The notes beneath the pieces were generated by a model that did not search any database, was not told where the DNA came from, and saw only the letters and a list, made by a program, of their open reading frames with translations. A DNA stretch of 15,232 bases, from assembly GCA_034696485.1 (NCBI GenBank), contig JAQIWT010000775.1, forward strand, positions 1-15,232. Reading direction: 5' to 3'. Each line of letters begins with the position of its first letter. Position 1 is the stretch's first letter. The DNA is from Isohypsibius dastychi. Taxonomy: Eukaryota > Tardigrada > Eutardigrada > Parachela > Isohypsibiidae. Below are positions 1-9,096 of the stretch, piece after piece. The position numbers were made by a program, and so were the translations under genes.

Positions 1-1191
1 CTTTAATTTTCGGAATAAACTGAAAATCCAGATTAATGCATAATATTTCCATTCCGACGCAACCGGAAGTGCGGGGAGAATAAAATGCTCCAGATATAAA
101 CACTGCATTCCGCAACGTTTCATTTTCATCGAAAAGTTGAAGACCTCCCGGAAGTGGAGGAAAATAAAACCGATGGAAACTGGGAGCAGAAACATAAGCT
201 CACTTCCGGCGGAAATGACGAATATCACCAGCAGAAAATCAGGACTTCCGGTTGATCCAGGTAGAATGGTTGAAATTGCAGGATAAAAAATGAGGGGAAG
301 CCATACTTCCAGAGAAAAAACGGGATGATCCAGAAACAAATCCCAAAGTGGATTTACGCTTCCGGGCCATTTTTTCTGGATGAATGATTTGGTGTTGTAG
401 AGACTGATTTGGTAAAAAGTCCACAAAGTCAAGTTGATCAGTGGAGTCAGGTAAATTATTCGGGATGGGGTTTCGATGGAATTTTGGAGGAGGTTGTTGA
501 TGTGATAAGAGATGACAAGAATTCCGATCAATTCGCCGAAATAAAATAATAATCGGAAGCAGATGGTTGGCGCAAATTTGAAAAGAAACCAAATTGCCAG
601 GAGAAATGCGCAAATCGAATATTGACCTGAAACAAAAAAGACACACATAAAATTCTTCTGATGTAAAACAGTTGAACATACCACTGATAACTGACGATTT
701 CATGAATTGGATTTCTTAATTAAATAAACTTTCTCATACCAGTTCTTGAGAATCAACGCGTTTAAACCAAAATTACCGAATTTTCAAAAAATTTCAAAAA
801 AAATATCTGTCAGATTAAGCAACCCTAAAATTTTGGAAAGATCTTCTGAATTTCTTTAAGCTAATTTACCGGAAGTGCCGGAAGTCGAGAATGCTTCGAT
901 CGCTTTCCCTAACGTCAAATCCACAAGATACAGCAATGGCACACGGGATAGTAGTTCAATGTGGCTGTTCTTTAGCAGTCGAACCAGCATCAGGAATAAA
1001 TCCAAATCATCACCGGAAATCGATCCTGGACAGATTTCCAAAAAGACATTTTCATAGTATTCAATCAATTTCGTGGAAAATCTGCTACAAACAACAGAAC
1101 ACTAAACTTTCAACTACAGAACACTAAATGTTTGAATTTCGTAGATAAATCGAATAAAATGCACTTCCGCCGTAGCAACAGCAACATTCAT
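1..1191 (-). CDS. Multi-pass membrane protein, 3' end beyond the window (four-exon model)
   Basis: I do not recognise the family. The strongest part is the exon 626..1, which is open for 208 codons to the window edge and encodes about five hydrophobic segments (for example LLAIWFLFKFAPTICF and LMFLLPVSIGFIFL), so the product probably sits in a membrane. Upstream exons that join in phase are 714..682 (acceptor AAG, donor GTATGT) and 1081..870 (donor GTAAAT), the latter coding a soluble, leucine-rich stretch containing LIEYYENVFLEICPG. A possible first exon, 1191..1118, begins MNVAVATAEV and needs an unusually short 36-nt intron. All joins keep one frame, giving 315 codons so far. The 626..1 exon and its 55-nt upstream intron are well supported; the link to 1081..870 is plausible (155-nt intron, weak acceptor); the first exon is tentative. 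The gene could instead be two genes, since 1081..870 also runs into a stop at 858-856 if not spliced. Confidence 0.55.
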
Positions 1192-1272
1192 AACCAAAAT
1201 TAAAAAAAAACATTTTGTTGTTGTTTTCTGAACCGTGTTTTTGAAAGTTTATCCTTGACAAAAAGCCAAATA
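1192..1272. promoter_or_regulatory. Short divergent intergenic region (shared promoter candidate)
   Basis: Only 81 bases separate the candidate ATG of the minus-strand membrane gene (1191) from the ATG of the plus-strand gene (1273). The stretch is T/A-rich, with a run of A at 1202-1210 and TTGTTGTTGTTTT. No TATA box or initiator can be assigned. A head-to-head promoter is inferred from layout only and depends on both start choices. Confidence 0.3.
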
Positions 1273-2691
1273 ATGACTGACCTGAAAGTTCCAAATCCCC
1301 CACCGGTCACCGTTTCCGCCAACGAAGTTGCCCAAGAAGCCAAGCGGAAGCAGGCGCTGATTGACGGCGGAGTAGCTTCAAAACGTGAATCAATTTCAGC
1401 GCGAAATCAGCTGCTCTTTCAAAGGCGAGCCACAGCGGTAAGTCCACTCAGACTTCCGGTCATACCACACGCTGAATAAAATTGCACAGATAATCATATC
1501 TGGTGAGATATTCTAACGAATTATTTTTCCAAAAAATCAACATGCTAATTGGAACAAACTCCTTCCTATGTTTGGAATTTGCATGAGGAAACGAACTAAA
1601 AATCTCCGACCAAAAAATTTAAAAAAAACCGTTTTTATCCCGTGCAATATTCTTATCAATTCAGTACATTTTATTGTAAAGTTTCTATTCTATACAGAAA
1701 TTTTTTCTCTCCACATTTTTCAATGGTAGCCTGATTTTCTACCTTCAGTTCGTAGGCGAATCCATCGGAGCCGCAAGTCTTCATAATTGTCCGCCGGAAG
1801 AAACTGACGCACTACATGACCTTTGGAGAATCCGCCACGTTTCAAGATGTCAAAAATGAAATCGAGCGCTGTACGCAGGCAAGTCTGAAAAAACAAAAAT
1901 AAATAAATAAAACAGCAGCCACAAACGGAAATAACTCATATCTTCAGAGCTAGGGATCCCTTGAACTTAAATTGTCTATGTTGATTTAATAATATTTGGA
2001 CTCACATTCTGCAGGTTCAGACGCAGAATATGGCGCTTTATTACAGCATGAATGGAGAGCTGATGGGTCCATCGCTAACTCTATATCAAAGTGGATTTCT
2101 GGGCAGTCGCCATCCTCCAACGACGCCAGCTGTTTTTTACGCCAGCTTCCGTCAAGCAGGTACGTGTACAAATATTCAAATCAAGGTTCGCTCAAATTTC
2201 TCACTCTGTCCACATAACTCAAAACGCTCTATGGTACATGATTAATAATGCGGATAACTATCAAAGAAAACAATCCTATGTAAATAATCAGTGAGCTAAA
2301 AGTGTGCAGCAGGACCGATTTGGTTACATTCAATAATGAATAATTGTAGAAAACTGGCAGCCTGTTCACTTTGCGCTTATCCGAAGGCTCCAGCTGCTGA
2401 GCTAGCCCTGAGCGACCGAAAACTATCAAATTCATAACAGACAACTTTTTACTTTTGAAGATTTTCAGAACGATAAAGAAGAAATTCTTATCATCTAAAA
2501 AATCAAGTTGTATGCTTTTGATTTCAGACGGGAAATTCGAGCAAGTCGAGGTCGCCGACTACCTTCGACCACCAGCTCACGGACCCCACGTCATCGATGG
2601 CCCAGGAGGAGCCGACGCTGTCTTCCCAATCGCCGATTACGCACAAAAACTACTCCAGCAACTGTCCATCAAACACAACATCCGAAAATAA
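1273..2691 (+). CDS. elb-1: Elongin B (ubiquitin-like adaptor), start unresolved
   Basis: Elongin B pairs with Elongin C and links cullin-2/5 ubiquitin ligases to substrate receptors such as VHL, and is also part of the Elongin transcription factor. The ubiquitin-like fold is clear: exon 1756-1878 reads VFIIVRRKKL then ESATFQDVKNEIERCTQ, exon 2015-2159 reads ALYYSMNGELMG and LYQSGFLG, and exon 2528-2691 carries DGKFEQVEVADYLRPP and the C-terminal tail. Spacing from ES to GF is 45 residues, against 43 in the human protein. Introns are 1879-2014 (GCAAGT donor, so GC-AG) and 2160-2527 (GTACGT donor). Upstream, exon 1273-1437 (55 codons, ATG ACT GAC, GTAAGT donor) joins in frame only if the acceptor is TAG at 1753-1755; the stronger CAG at 1746-1748 gives another frame. 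The joined product would be 198 aa against about 118 in human, so the 55-residue extension may belong to another product. The core call is firm; the N-terminus is not. Confidence 0.82.
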
Positions 2692-2692
2692 A
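2687..2692 (+). promoter_or_regulatory. AATAAA signal overlapping the Elongin B stop codon
   Basis: The TAA stop at 2689-2691 lies inside an AATAAA hexamer. No other plus-strand AATAAA is seen before the opposing gene's stop at 2787, so this may be the cleavage signal, giving a very short 3' UTR. Use is inferred. Confidence 0.4.
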
Positions 2693-2708
2693 ATCAACGT
2701 CCATTTAA

Positions 2709-2718
2709 TTTATTTATT
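2709..2718 (-). promoter_or_regulatory. Two overlapping AATAAA signals for the DMAC2-like gene
   Basis: On the minus strand AATAAA occurs at 2718-2713 and 2714-2709, about 70 bases after the stop at 2789-2787. They fall in the 95-bp gap shared with the convergent Elongin B gene, so the two 3' UTRs probably abut or overlap. Confidence 0.45.
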
Positions 2719-2786
2719 TTGAATTCTTTTCGACATTCAACAATCACATATGTTCAACAAAATCAAACAATCAATCAAATATGAAA

Positions 2787-5700
2787 CTAAAACTGTTTCA
2801 GTCGCTTATTTCCGGTTATCTCAAATTTTATCTCTTTCAATTCTTTTTCTAAATCGCCATGTATAGACTCGGCGTATTTTCTGTTACCGACTTCCACAAA
2901 ACCGGGTAATGCGATGCGAAAAGGGTTGGGGATTCCACGCTTCTCCCATAACGACTCGTCAGCTTGTTCTTTTTCAATCTGGATCACTTCCGGCGATTTA
3001 TTGTAATCCACTCCAATCATTTCGCAAAATGGCAATTCGTCTTCGAGGAGCAGAGCGATATATTCTTTATCTTCCGCTTTCGGGAGATTGTCGATTGTCA
3101 AAGTCCGAAGATTCCTTCAAAAACAAAAACACAGTTGCAGACATGTTTCAGTCAAAACTAGCAGAAACGCAATCATTCCATATTTATGATGATACTACAT
3201 CCTTAATTAAACGAATCATTCTCAAAGCGAATTCGCAAAACTATCGCCTCTTCACTACAAAATGAACAGAATCATCATGCAATACTTCGAACAGAAACAT
3301 CAAAAGTTTAAGATATGTTCGATTTAATACGAGTATGATACCTCGAGTCGTGTATCTACTGGTACATACAGCATACCGCTTCAGCGATTCATAATTATCG
3401 CGAAATAAATATATTTGAAGTTACTATCAGTCAGTCAGTGTTTGAAATTCAAATAAGGAAAATGCGTTTCCACAAGGAAAAAATATGCATATTTGCAGGA
3501 ATGATTAAACTTCAGTTAACATGTGATGTATCGCAGAAAAAACACGGATTTTTTTTGATTGATCAACAAAAAAATTATTCAGAAATCAGCTTCTCGGATC
3601 GTTAGCAGAAAACGAACCCCAGCACAACAAGACCGCTGTTAAATTCCAAAAAAGTTTCGACTAACCAAAAGACCTGAATCAGATGATCCCTGAAATTAAT
3701 TCGCAAAAAGTGAAATAAAACGGACACAACCTCTCGAAACAAGGAAACAGAAGACCGTGTAAAATCAAGCAAATATACTATAGAATATCGAAAGTTGTCA
3801 ATTCAGAATTGACTGGATCGAGAAATTCAGATTTCATAAATAAAAAACCATCATGAGCGAAATGCAACTTGACTGACCTCAGATGATATAGTGAAGAAAG
3901 TCCGCGGTGAGTTATTTTCGTGCATCCGCTGAGATCCAAATGCTCAAGTGTTTTATGGAGTCCAAATAATTTCGGAAGACACCAATCGTCGATGAAAGGG
4001 CAGTTGCGAAGCTTCAGCGATTTCAAATACCTCAACCCAACTGCAATCAAACAGAAAATACCGAAACGAATTAAATAAACCAGTACAATTGTCCAAAATG
4101 AAGAAGAAGCGTGAAAAATGACAAGAAAAGCAAAATCACAGTTAGGAACAATTCAATGTGACAAGATATTAGAGCATCTATTTGCAAAAGCAGGACTCGA
4201 ACCACAAATGCTTGACCAAAACTTTACGGATTACAGAGAGTTTGAGTCTTCTGAACATTTAATTTCTTATGAAAACTGAGTCTTTTTCTACAATTTTAAT
4301 TTTGAATTAAAATCTAATCCGTTTTGATTTCAATCTGAATACAATCCATTATCCTTCCTCCAAACAGGGAATGTTAGTAAACACATTGAAATGAATAACA
4401 GTGTGCTGATTTTCGTTCGAATTCCAACGTACGGATGAAAACGAAACGAAACAAAACAACCACTCACCACAATTTCGGAAAATTCATAATTTCTCGAAAA
4501 TAATCTGGGCTGAAAATTTTGAGGAAAAATGTTTCTTCTATTTGCTCACCGAAATTTTCCAAGCCTTCGTAAATCAGGTCCATCCCGGAAGCGTCAATGG
4601 CTTCAAGTCTAGCCTGCTCCACTAAACGTCCCGGAAGTGCTTTTGCGTTCCCCTCTTTTTTCGAATACCACCGGTCGACTCCATGAAATTTAACCGCGCC
4701 ACCTCGAGCAACCAAGAAATGTGCAACCGCCAATTCCGGACCCAAAACTCGAACACGCTCTGGATTATACCTGCAAAAAAAACAAAATTCGTAGTGATTT
4801 AAAAATAATCAAGTGAGGTGCAATTCATATGCCAAACAACTTGCTTTCGCTGGAATAAAATCGAAAAATATAAAAAAATCGAGAAGAATTTGAAATTAAT
4901 TATTTGAAAATCGAACGAAACTTTCACGCGATTTCTTCTTCTTTCAAATGGAAAGAACAAATATAATTTTTCTAGATGCAATTAGAACGAAGGTTACACA
5001 ACAGAAACTCTTCCTAAAAAAAGGATTTCCGTAAGAAAACGTGATTTGAATTAGATCTGATATTCACTATTTCAAGATTACTTAAAAATGAACTTTTTAA
5101 TAAAAAATTATGACGAGGAGCTGCTACTAAAAAAAACTTCGTCCCAGACTCGCACAAAAACACGAAGTCAAAGCTTTGGGAAAAATTCAAATTGCGAACC
5201 AAACAAAAATACAATTTCTCATCCGAGGAAAAAATTGCAACCGAATTCAACCCTATTTCAAAATATTCACCAGAAAAAACCGCCTGAAATTCAAATAAGA
5301 GACTGTGAATCTTTTCTGACGAGACTTAAAACAGAAACATAACTCAGAGCTAAAACGGAAAAAGTCGACTTCCGGTCGGACTTACATTTGGTCTTTCCTT
5401 CTGTGTTTCATGGTGAGCTGTTTCATCCACACATAAAATCCAGCCCGATTATATTCATGATGTCGAAGATTCGCCAGAAATGCTATCGTTGTTGTCTTGA
5501 TCGCATTCGCTTCCAGTCTTCGCTGCATACTTTCATCCAAATGACTCGATGACATCGGAATCCATCGATGTTCCCTCGGATGAATCGTCGCTGGGAAGTC
5601 ACCTACAACCAACCCCAACTAATTATTTTCCATCCTTTTTCTCATTTCGTGCTCGAATATACCTGTTAATGGCTTCCCCACTCCAGCAGGCCCGAATAAT

Positions 5701-5966
5701 CGCGGAGAATCGAGGGACGTCTGATTGGCGATTGTTTTGATGAGCTCCCATATCTCCTGGTCTTCTGTAAAGACTTCCTTCTTTCTTTCTGGAATAATCT
5801 GGACTTGCTTCTCAGGATTTGTGTAGAATTCCATTGCGGGAGATGGGAGAGGTGACGGAAGGGAAGATAATGCATTTCCGGGAGAATGTTGGAATAAAAC
5901 GAGAATTCTTGTGGAAGGGTGGTGGAAGCAGACCCGTCGTCCCAGAATGCAAACGGTATTGAGCAT
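2787..5966 (-). CDS. DMAC2 / ATP synthase subunit s-like mitochondrial LRR protein
   Basis: Five exons join in phase: 5966..5663, 5602..5386, 4770..4550, 4040..3878 and 3114..2787 (stop TAG), giving 410 aa. Donors are GTATAT, GTAAGT, GTGAGC and GTCAGT; acceptors are TAG, GCAG, GCAG and AAG. In mammals DMAC2 helps assemble the distal membrane arm of respiratory complex I, and its paralogue DMAC2L is ATP synthase factor B. Family marks are GGAVKFHGVDRWYSK (exon 3), the AIDASGMDLIYEGLENF block, then leucine-rich repeats LKSLKLRNCPFIDDWCL, LEHLDLSGCTKITHRGL and LRTLTIDNLP, ending near LPFCEMIGVDYN. This order matches DMAC2 more than DMAC2L. The N-terminus (MLNTVCILGRRVCFHH) is basic and without acidic residues, as for mitochondrial import. 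The protein is about 150 residues longer than human DMAC2, partly from the N-terminal 170 residues. Introns 2-4 are 615, 509 and 763 nt and hold no gene I can see. It could be called ATP5S-like; the family is secure, the exact orthology less so. Confidence 0.85.
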
Positions 5967-5985
5967 GATCAACTGAGGAATTTTA
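5967..5985 (-). promoter_or_regulatory. Probable trans-splice acceptor of the DMAC2-like gene
   Basis: Reading the minus strand, AATTCCTCAG ends at 5973, six bases before the ATG at 5966-5964. An AG acceptor this close to the start, with AT-rich sequence before it, is the usual layout for spliced-leader addition in nematodes. It supports this ATG as the start. Confidence 0.5.
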
Positions 5986-6082
5986 TTTTATTGTAAAACA
6001 AGAAAGCTGACTGACAGTGAGTGAGTGAAAACAAACTCGACCGAATCGAGAACCAAAACATGGTTTGGTGTTGCGCACTGCG

Positions 6083-6720
6083 CAGTGGTGGATTTGGGGG
6101 GGGGGGGGGGGTTCTCCCCCACGGATCCCGGCAGCTCCCCCCAGTCCTTACCCGCAATTCATTGCGGAACCGGAAGATCTCCGCAATTCCCCGCAATTGC
6201 GGGGAAATAGGTTGCGGAGAGCCTTGTTTGCGTTGCGTTGCGTTGCGGAAGATTTTAATTGTGGGGAATTGCGGATTTCGGGTTTGCGGACGGAATTATA
6301 TTTTTTGCGGGGGCTAATTCTTAAATTACAATTTTGAATAAATCTCAAAATCACAGCAAATTCCGGGTCACCAATCCCACATTCTTGTCAGTGCCCATCC
6401 ACAACAAAGAAAACAGTTTGGCTCCTTTTTGAATATGTTAAAATTAGCAACATTTAAGTAAAATGCAAAGTGGGCCACTTTCGCAATTTTTGAAATTGCG
6501 GGTTTTGCGGGCGGGATTGCGGGAGTGTTTTGCGGATTGCGGGAATTGCGGAACGGAAATCAGAGGTTGCGGGCGGAGAATTGCGGAGAACTGATTTTGA
6601 ATTGCGGGGAAGGACTGGCTCCCCCTCACTGGAGGGAGATTCCCCCACTGTTTTCTAGTTCCGCTCAGCAACGCGGAGCGGACATCCCCCTCACTGGCAC
6701 CTGGGTCTAATCCACCACTG
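6083..6720. mobile_element. hAT-like non-autonomous element (MITE) with TTGCGG-rich core
   Basis: The ends form a 12-bp perfect terminal inverted repeat: CAGTGGTGGATT at 6083-6094 and its complement at 6709-6720. CAGTGG-GGAT termini followed by G-rich sequence are typical of hAT-superfamily MITEs. Inside, CCAGTCCTTACCCGCAATTC near 6140 is matched in inverted orientation near 6610 (CCAGTCCTTCCCCGCAATTC on the other strand), so the inverted repeats are longer and partly degraded. The core carries many TTGCGG/AATTGCGG units between 6150 and 6605. No transposase is encoded. An 8-bp target-site copy, GTGTTGCG, directly follows the right end (6721-6728) and recurs at 6068-6075, but seven bases (CACTGCG) sit between it and the left end. 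Flanking GCACTGCG matches only 5 of 8. Confidence 0.6.
6096..6111 (+). repeat. Poly-G tract, 16 G
   Basis: A run of 16 G lies just inside the left end of the hAT-like element and may be an expanded part of its G-rich terminus. It is a single-strand quadruplex candidate. Confidence 0.9.
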
Positions 6721-7524
6721 GTGTTGCGATGGCAGACCTTCGATGAAGAAGTCCGCTTCGCTTAGCGAAGAGGGAATTTTTCAGGCGGAGGCTCCCTCGA
6801 TCATGGGGAGTTTTCCAAGGATGTATGTATGGGCGCCGGCGGCCAGAGGTCCCCTTCAGGATTTTTCGAACCCCAAACACTCGGCCCCATGTAAGAACTT
6901 TTCTGGTCCCACACCGCCCATTCAGAAAATCAATTTGTGGCCCCAAACATAGAAATTTACGGGCCGAAACCCTTAAAACTAGAAAACATTGACGCTTTCT
7001 TGTCAAAATCGGTGAATCTTGACCCCAGGAAACCGGAAAATTGAAGGTCAAGGCTCCAGGGGTGAGATTGTTGAATCCCGACAAACTCAGTTCTGTACAT
7101 ATCTCGAACATTCAAGCCCATCTTTTCTCCTGTACTTTCCGTGGTGGGCTCACTTCAATAATCGTCCAAATACTCGAAAGTTACGCTTCGAGCTCTAGTT
7201 TGGCCGTTTATCTGAGAGCCAAAAATATACTTTGGATTATTGGCATGCCCAGTATGTTCCGAGAAAACACAAGGAAAAATTATTGAGGAATGATATTTAT
7301 GGGTACTCAGTGATATTTATGGAGGATGATAGTAATCAGATTATTAGCAAGATGCGAAGTCTTTTGTGGGTACAAATTTTTAGAAAACTTCGAATTGTTT
7401 CCAGCGTGCCCTTGACTTCATTAAACGTACAACACACACCTTTGCATTCAGGGTTCGCCAAATACGTGGGTTCTTGCCATCCATGTTCTCCATTTGAATA
7501 CTAGTAACAAAAACTCGCGCAACT
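6721..7524. other. Repeat-like intergenic DNA without a recognised gene
   Basis: The stretch holds GGCCCC- and CCCAAAC-type low-complexity sequence (6840-7060) and a 15-base palindrome, CTTCGCTTAGCGAAG, at 6756-6770. The minus strand is open for 134 codons between 7111 and 6707, but that frame enters the mobile element, is basic and low-complexity, and matches no family I know. From 7100 to 7500 the plus strand has short open stretches (for example around SLAVYLRAKNILWIIG) that could be a worn exon, and a direct repeat TGATATTTATGG at about 7290 and 7311. I assign no product. Confidence 0.4.
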
Positions 7525-7563
7525 GGTACCCCTTACGGGGTTACGGGGGTACCCCTTACGGGG
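7525..7563. repeat. Two copies of a 16-bp GGTACCCCTTACGGGG unit
   Basis: GGTACCCCTTACGGGG occurs exactly at 7525-7540 and 7548-7563, with TTACGGG between them. The unit is itself partly palindromic (CCCC and GGGG flanking TTAC). No function is evident. Confidence 0.85.
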
Positions 7564-7681
7564 ATAGCGCGGTGCTACCGCAACAAGCTCCTTGAGACAG
7601 GCTCTGCTAGTAAATAAAACATCTTCATTGAAGCCATACTTGCTGAGTTTTGGGAATCTATAGTTTTCCATAAAATTGGAC

Positions 7682-7830
7682 GACACCGAATTGCCAAAAT
7701 GAATCTAATTGACTCAGGAACGAAAAGACGCACTCCCAAAGTGATCGCACCGAAATGACCCAACATCCACTTGACGCCACCGAAATGGCGCCACCCAAAA
7801 AGACCGCTCCGAAATAGCGGGACACGTTAC
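7682..7830. repeat. Degenerate CACCGAAATG repeat cluster
   Basis: Related units CACCGAATTG, CACCGAAATGACCC, CACCGAAATGGCGC and CTCCGAAATAGCG follow each other at about 7685, 7748, 7779 and 7808, mixed with GATCGC/GACCGC. Spacing is irregular (about 30-60 bases), so this is a worn short repeat rather than a clean tandem array. Confidence 0.5.
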
Positions 7831-7856
7831 CACCAACTTGGTGCCATCGACTAGGG

Positions 7857-7985
7857 GCTTCTAGGAAACGGTGCAGTTCGAAACAACATTCATGGCGGAT
7901 ACCGTGTGCTCGGGGCTTCAGCAAAGATGTCTACTCATCCCTTTCTGGTGATGTCCCAAAGAGCATGGCGGGGGGGGGGGATATC
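7857..7985 (+). pseudogene. Fragment of a CPVL-like serine carboxypeptidase gene
   Basis: This stretch is a diverged copy of 12351-12478 in the larger carboxypeptidase pseudogene. Shared blocks include GTTCGAAACA, CATTCATG against TACTCATG, CAGCAAAGATGTC against CAGCAGAGATGTC, and GATGTCCCAAAGAGCAT against GATGTCCCGAAGAGCAT. In one frame it reads GAVRNNIHGGYRV, corresponding to the VRQAIHVGNQ block of human CPVL. A one-base loss (GCTTCAGC against GCTTTCAGC) then breaks the frame. The copy ends in an 11-G tract where its relative has GGGATGGAGATGGAG. No other part of the gene was recognised nearby. Confidence 0.65.
7970..7980 (+). repeat. Poly-G tract, 11 G
   Basis: Eleven consecutive G, at the end of the carboxypeptidase fragment and followed by ATATCGATAT. 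Confidence 0.9.
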
Positions 7986-8029
7986 GATATGGGTTACAAA
8001 GCACGTCTTAAAGAACGGGGTGCCAAAAA

Positions 8030-8040
8030 GGGGGGGGGGG
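8030..8040 (+). repeat. Poly-G tract, 11 G
   Basis: Eleven consecutive G, about 130 bases before the BTB gene start and 50 bases after the preceding G run. Confidence 0.9.
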
Positions 8041-8168
8041 AGTGGTGGGTCAACCAAGAATAAGGGCTTACTACGCCACGGACAAATCATCAGCAGATGA
8101 TATTCATCGGGATTCGGGAGACTCGAAATTGTTTTTTGGACCTTTGGTGCTGATGATCCAGGAGAAAA

Positions 8169-9096
8169 ATGGCTGAAGTACTCGATTTCTCAAACGTTCC
8201 TCTGCTTCTGAAACCATTTATTGGCAAAACAGTGGTTCGTTTATTGAATGATTCTTCTGGTGATGTGGACTCAGATTTCACTACAACTTTGCTGGCTGTC
8301 GAAGTGCTAGAGCGAAACGATGTTGTTTTGACCTTGGGATACGTGCAACACGGTGTCGAAGATAATAGCGGAGGTACAGTTCCAAGAAATGAAAGTTGAT
8401 ACCGATTTGTGCTGATACCGTGTTGTTGCAGATGTGGATTGGATGTGGTCTCACCCATTTGATCGTGGCAACATCGAGAGTCTCAGATTCTATGGAAAGT
8501 CATTGCGAGAGTTGATTGCGGAAGATGAAGTACGATCTTCCAACCCAGCACTGGTGTCGTTCCGAGATTCGGTTTTCGAGTACATGCGAGACGTCCACTT
8601 GGTGACTTCAGATGGGAAGAAGGTCGAAGCACACAAGATGATCCTGGGTTGTCGTTCTCCAGTCTTCCGCGCCATGTTCAACACTCCTATGAAGGAGAAA
8701 AATGCGAAGGAAGTCAGTCTGAAGGAGAATTCTCATGGAGCAGTGGAGGCATTTGTTCAGCTGTTGTATGCTCGACCCTGTCCAACCTTGAGCGTTCATA
8801 TTTTGGAGATCATCGAACTGGCTGATGTTTATCAGCTCGGAAGTCTTGAGAAAGTAGCTGGCAAAAACGTTCTGCTGGGAGTTCTGACAAAAGACAACGC
8901 TGCTAAAATCTGGTTCAAGTCAGCGGAGCGAAATCAGACGGAAATATGGAAAATGGCCATGCAGTTTATGAAAGATAATGACCTTATCCTGGAAGACACT
9001 GAGGAATGGAAGCAGATGAAGGCCACCGGGAGAAAGATGGAGCTTGATGCTGGCGGAATTTCCGCGATTTTCGGGACTTTGGAGAAGCGAAAGTAA
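8169..9096 (+). CDS. BTB/POZ-domain protein
   Basis: Two exons, 8169-8373 and 8432-9096, join in phase across a 58-nt intron (GTACAG donor, TTGTTGCAG acceptor), giving 289 aa. The ATG is in a good context (GAAAAATGG). The BTB domain lies at about residues 115-220: the signature DVHLVTSDGKKVEAHKMIL, then CRSPVFRAMF, then FVQLLYARPCPTL, and a helical ILEIIELADVYQLGSLEKV. A short helical tail (residues 225-280) resembles the start of a BACK region. No MATH domain or zinc finger is seen; the first 110 residues are not recognised. BTB proteins form dimers and many serve as substrate adaptors for cullin-3 ligases; that role is inferred. Nematodes have large BTB families, so orthology cannot be told from sequence alone. 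The stop overlaps a good splice donor (GTAAGT at 9093-9098), so a longer isoform is possible. Confidence 0.85.

Noticed and set aside
239-703. A 154-codon minus-strand frame starting at the same ATG as exon 3 of the membrane gene
   Set aside because: It reads straight through a good 55-nt intron (GTATGT to TTTCAG) and gives a low-complexity H/P/S-rich product, while the spliced frame is hydrophobic and open much further.
4170-4240. tRNA-like T-loop on the minus strand (GGTTCGAGTCC)
   Set aside because: The T-stem does not pair and no anticodon or acceptor stem can be drawn around it.
5014-5342. Open frames on both strands in the 615-nt intron of the DMAC2-like gene
   Set aside because: They are AT-rich, lack motifs and lie wholly inside an intron supported by matching phases.
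6707-7111. 134-codon minus-strand frame
   Set aside because: It extends into the mobile element's end, is basic and repetitive in nature, and shows no splice or domain support.
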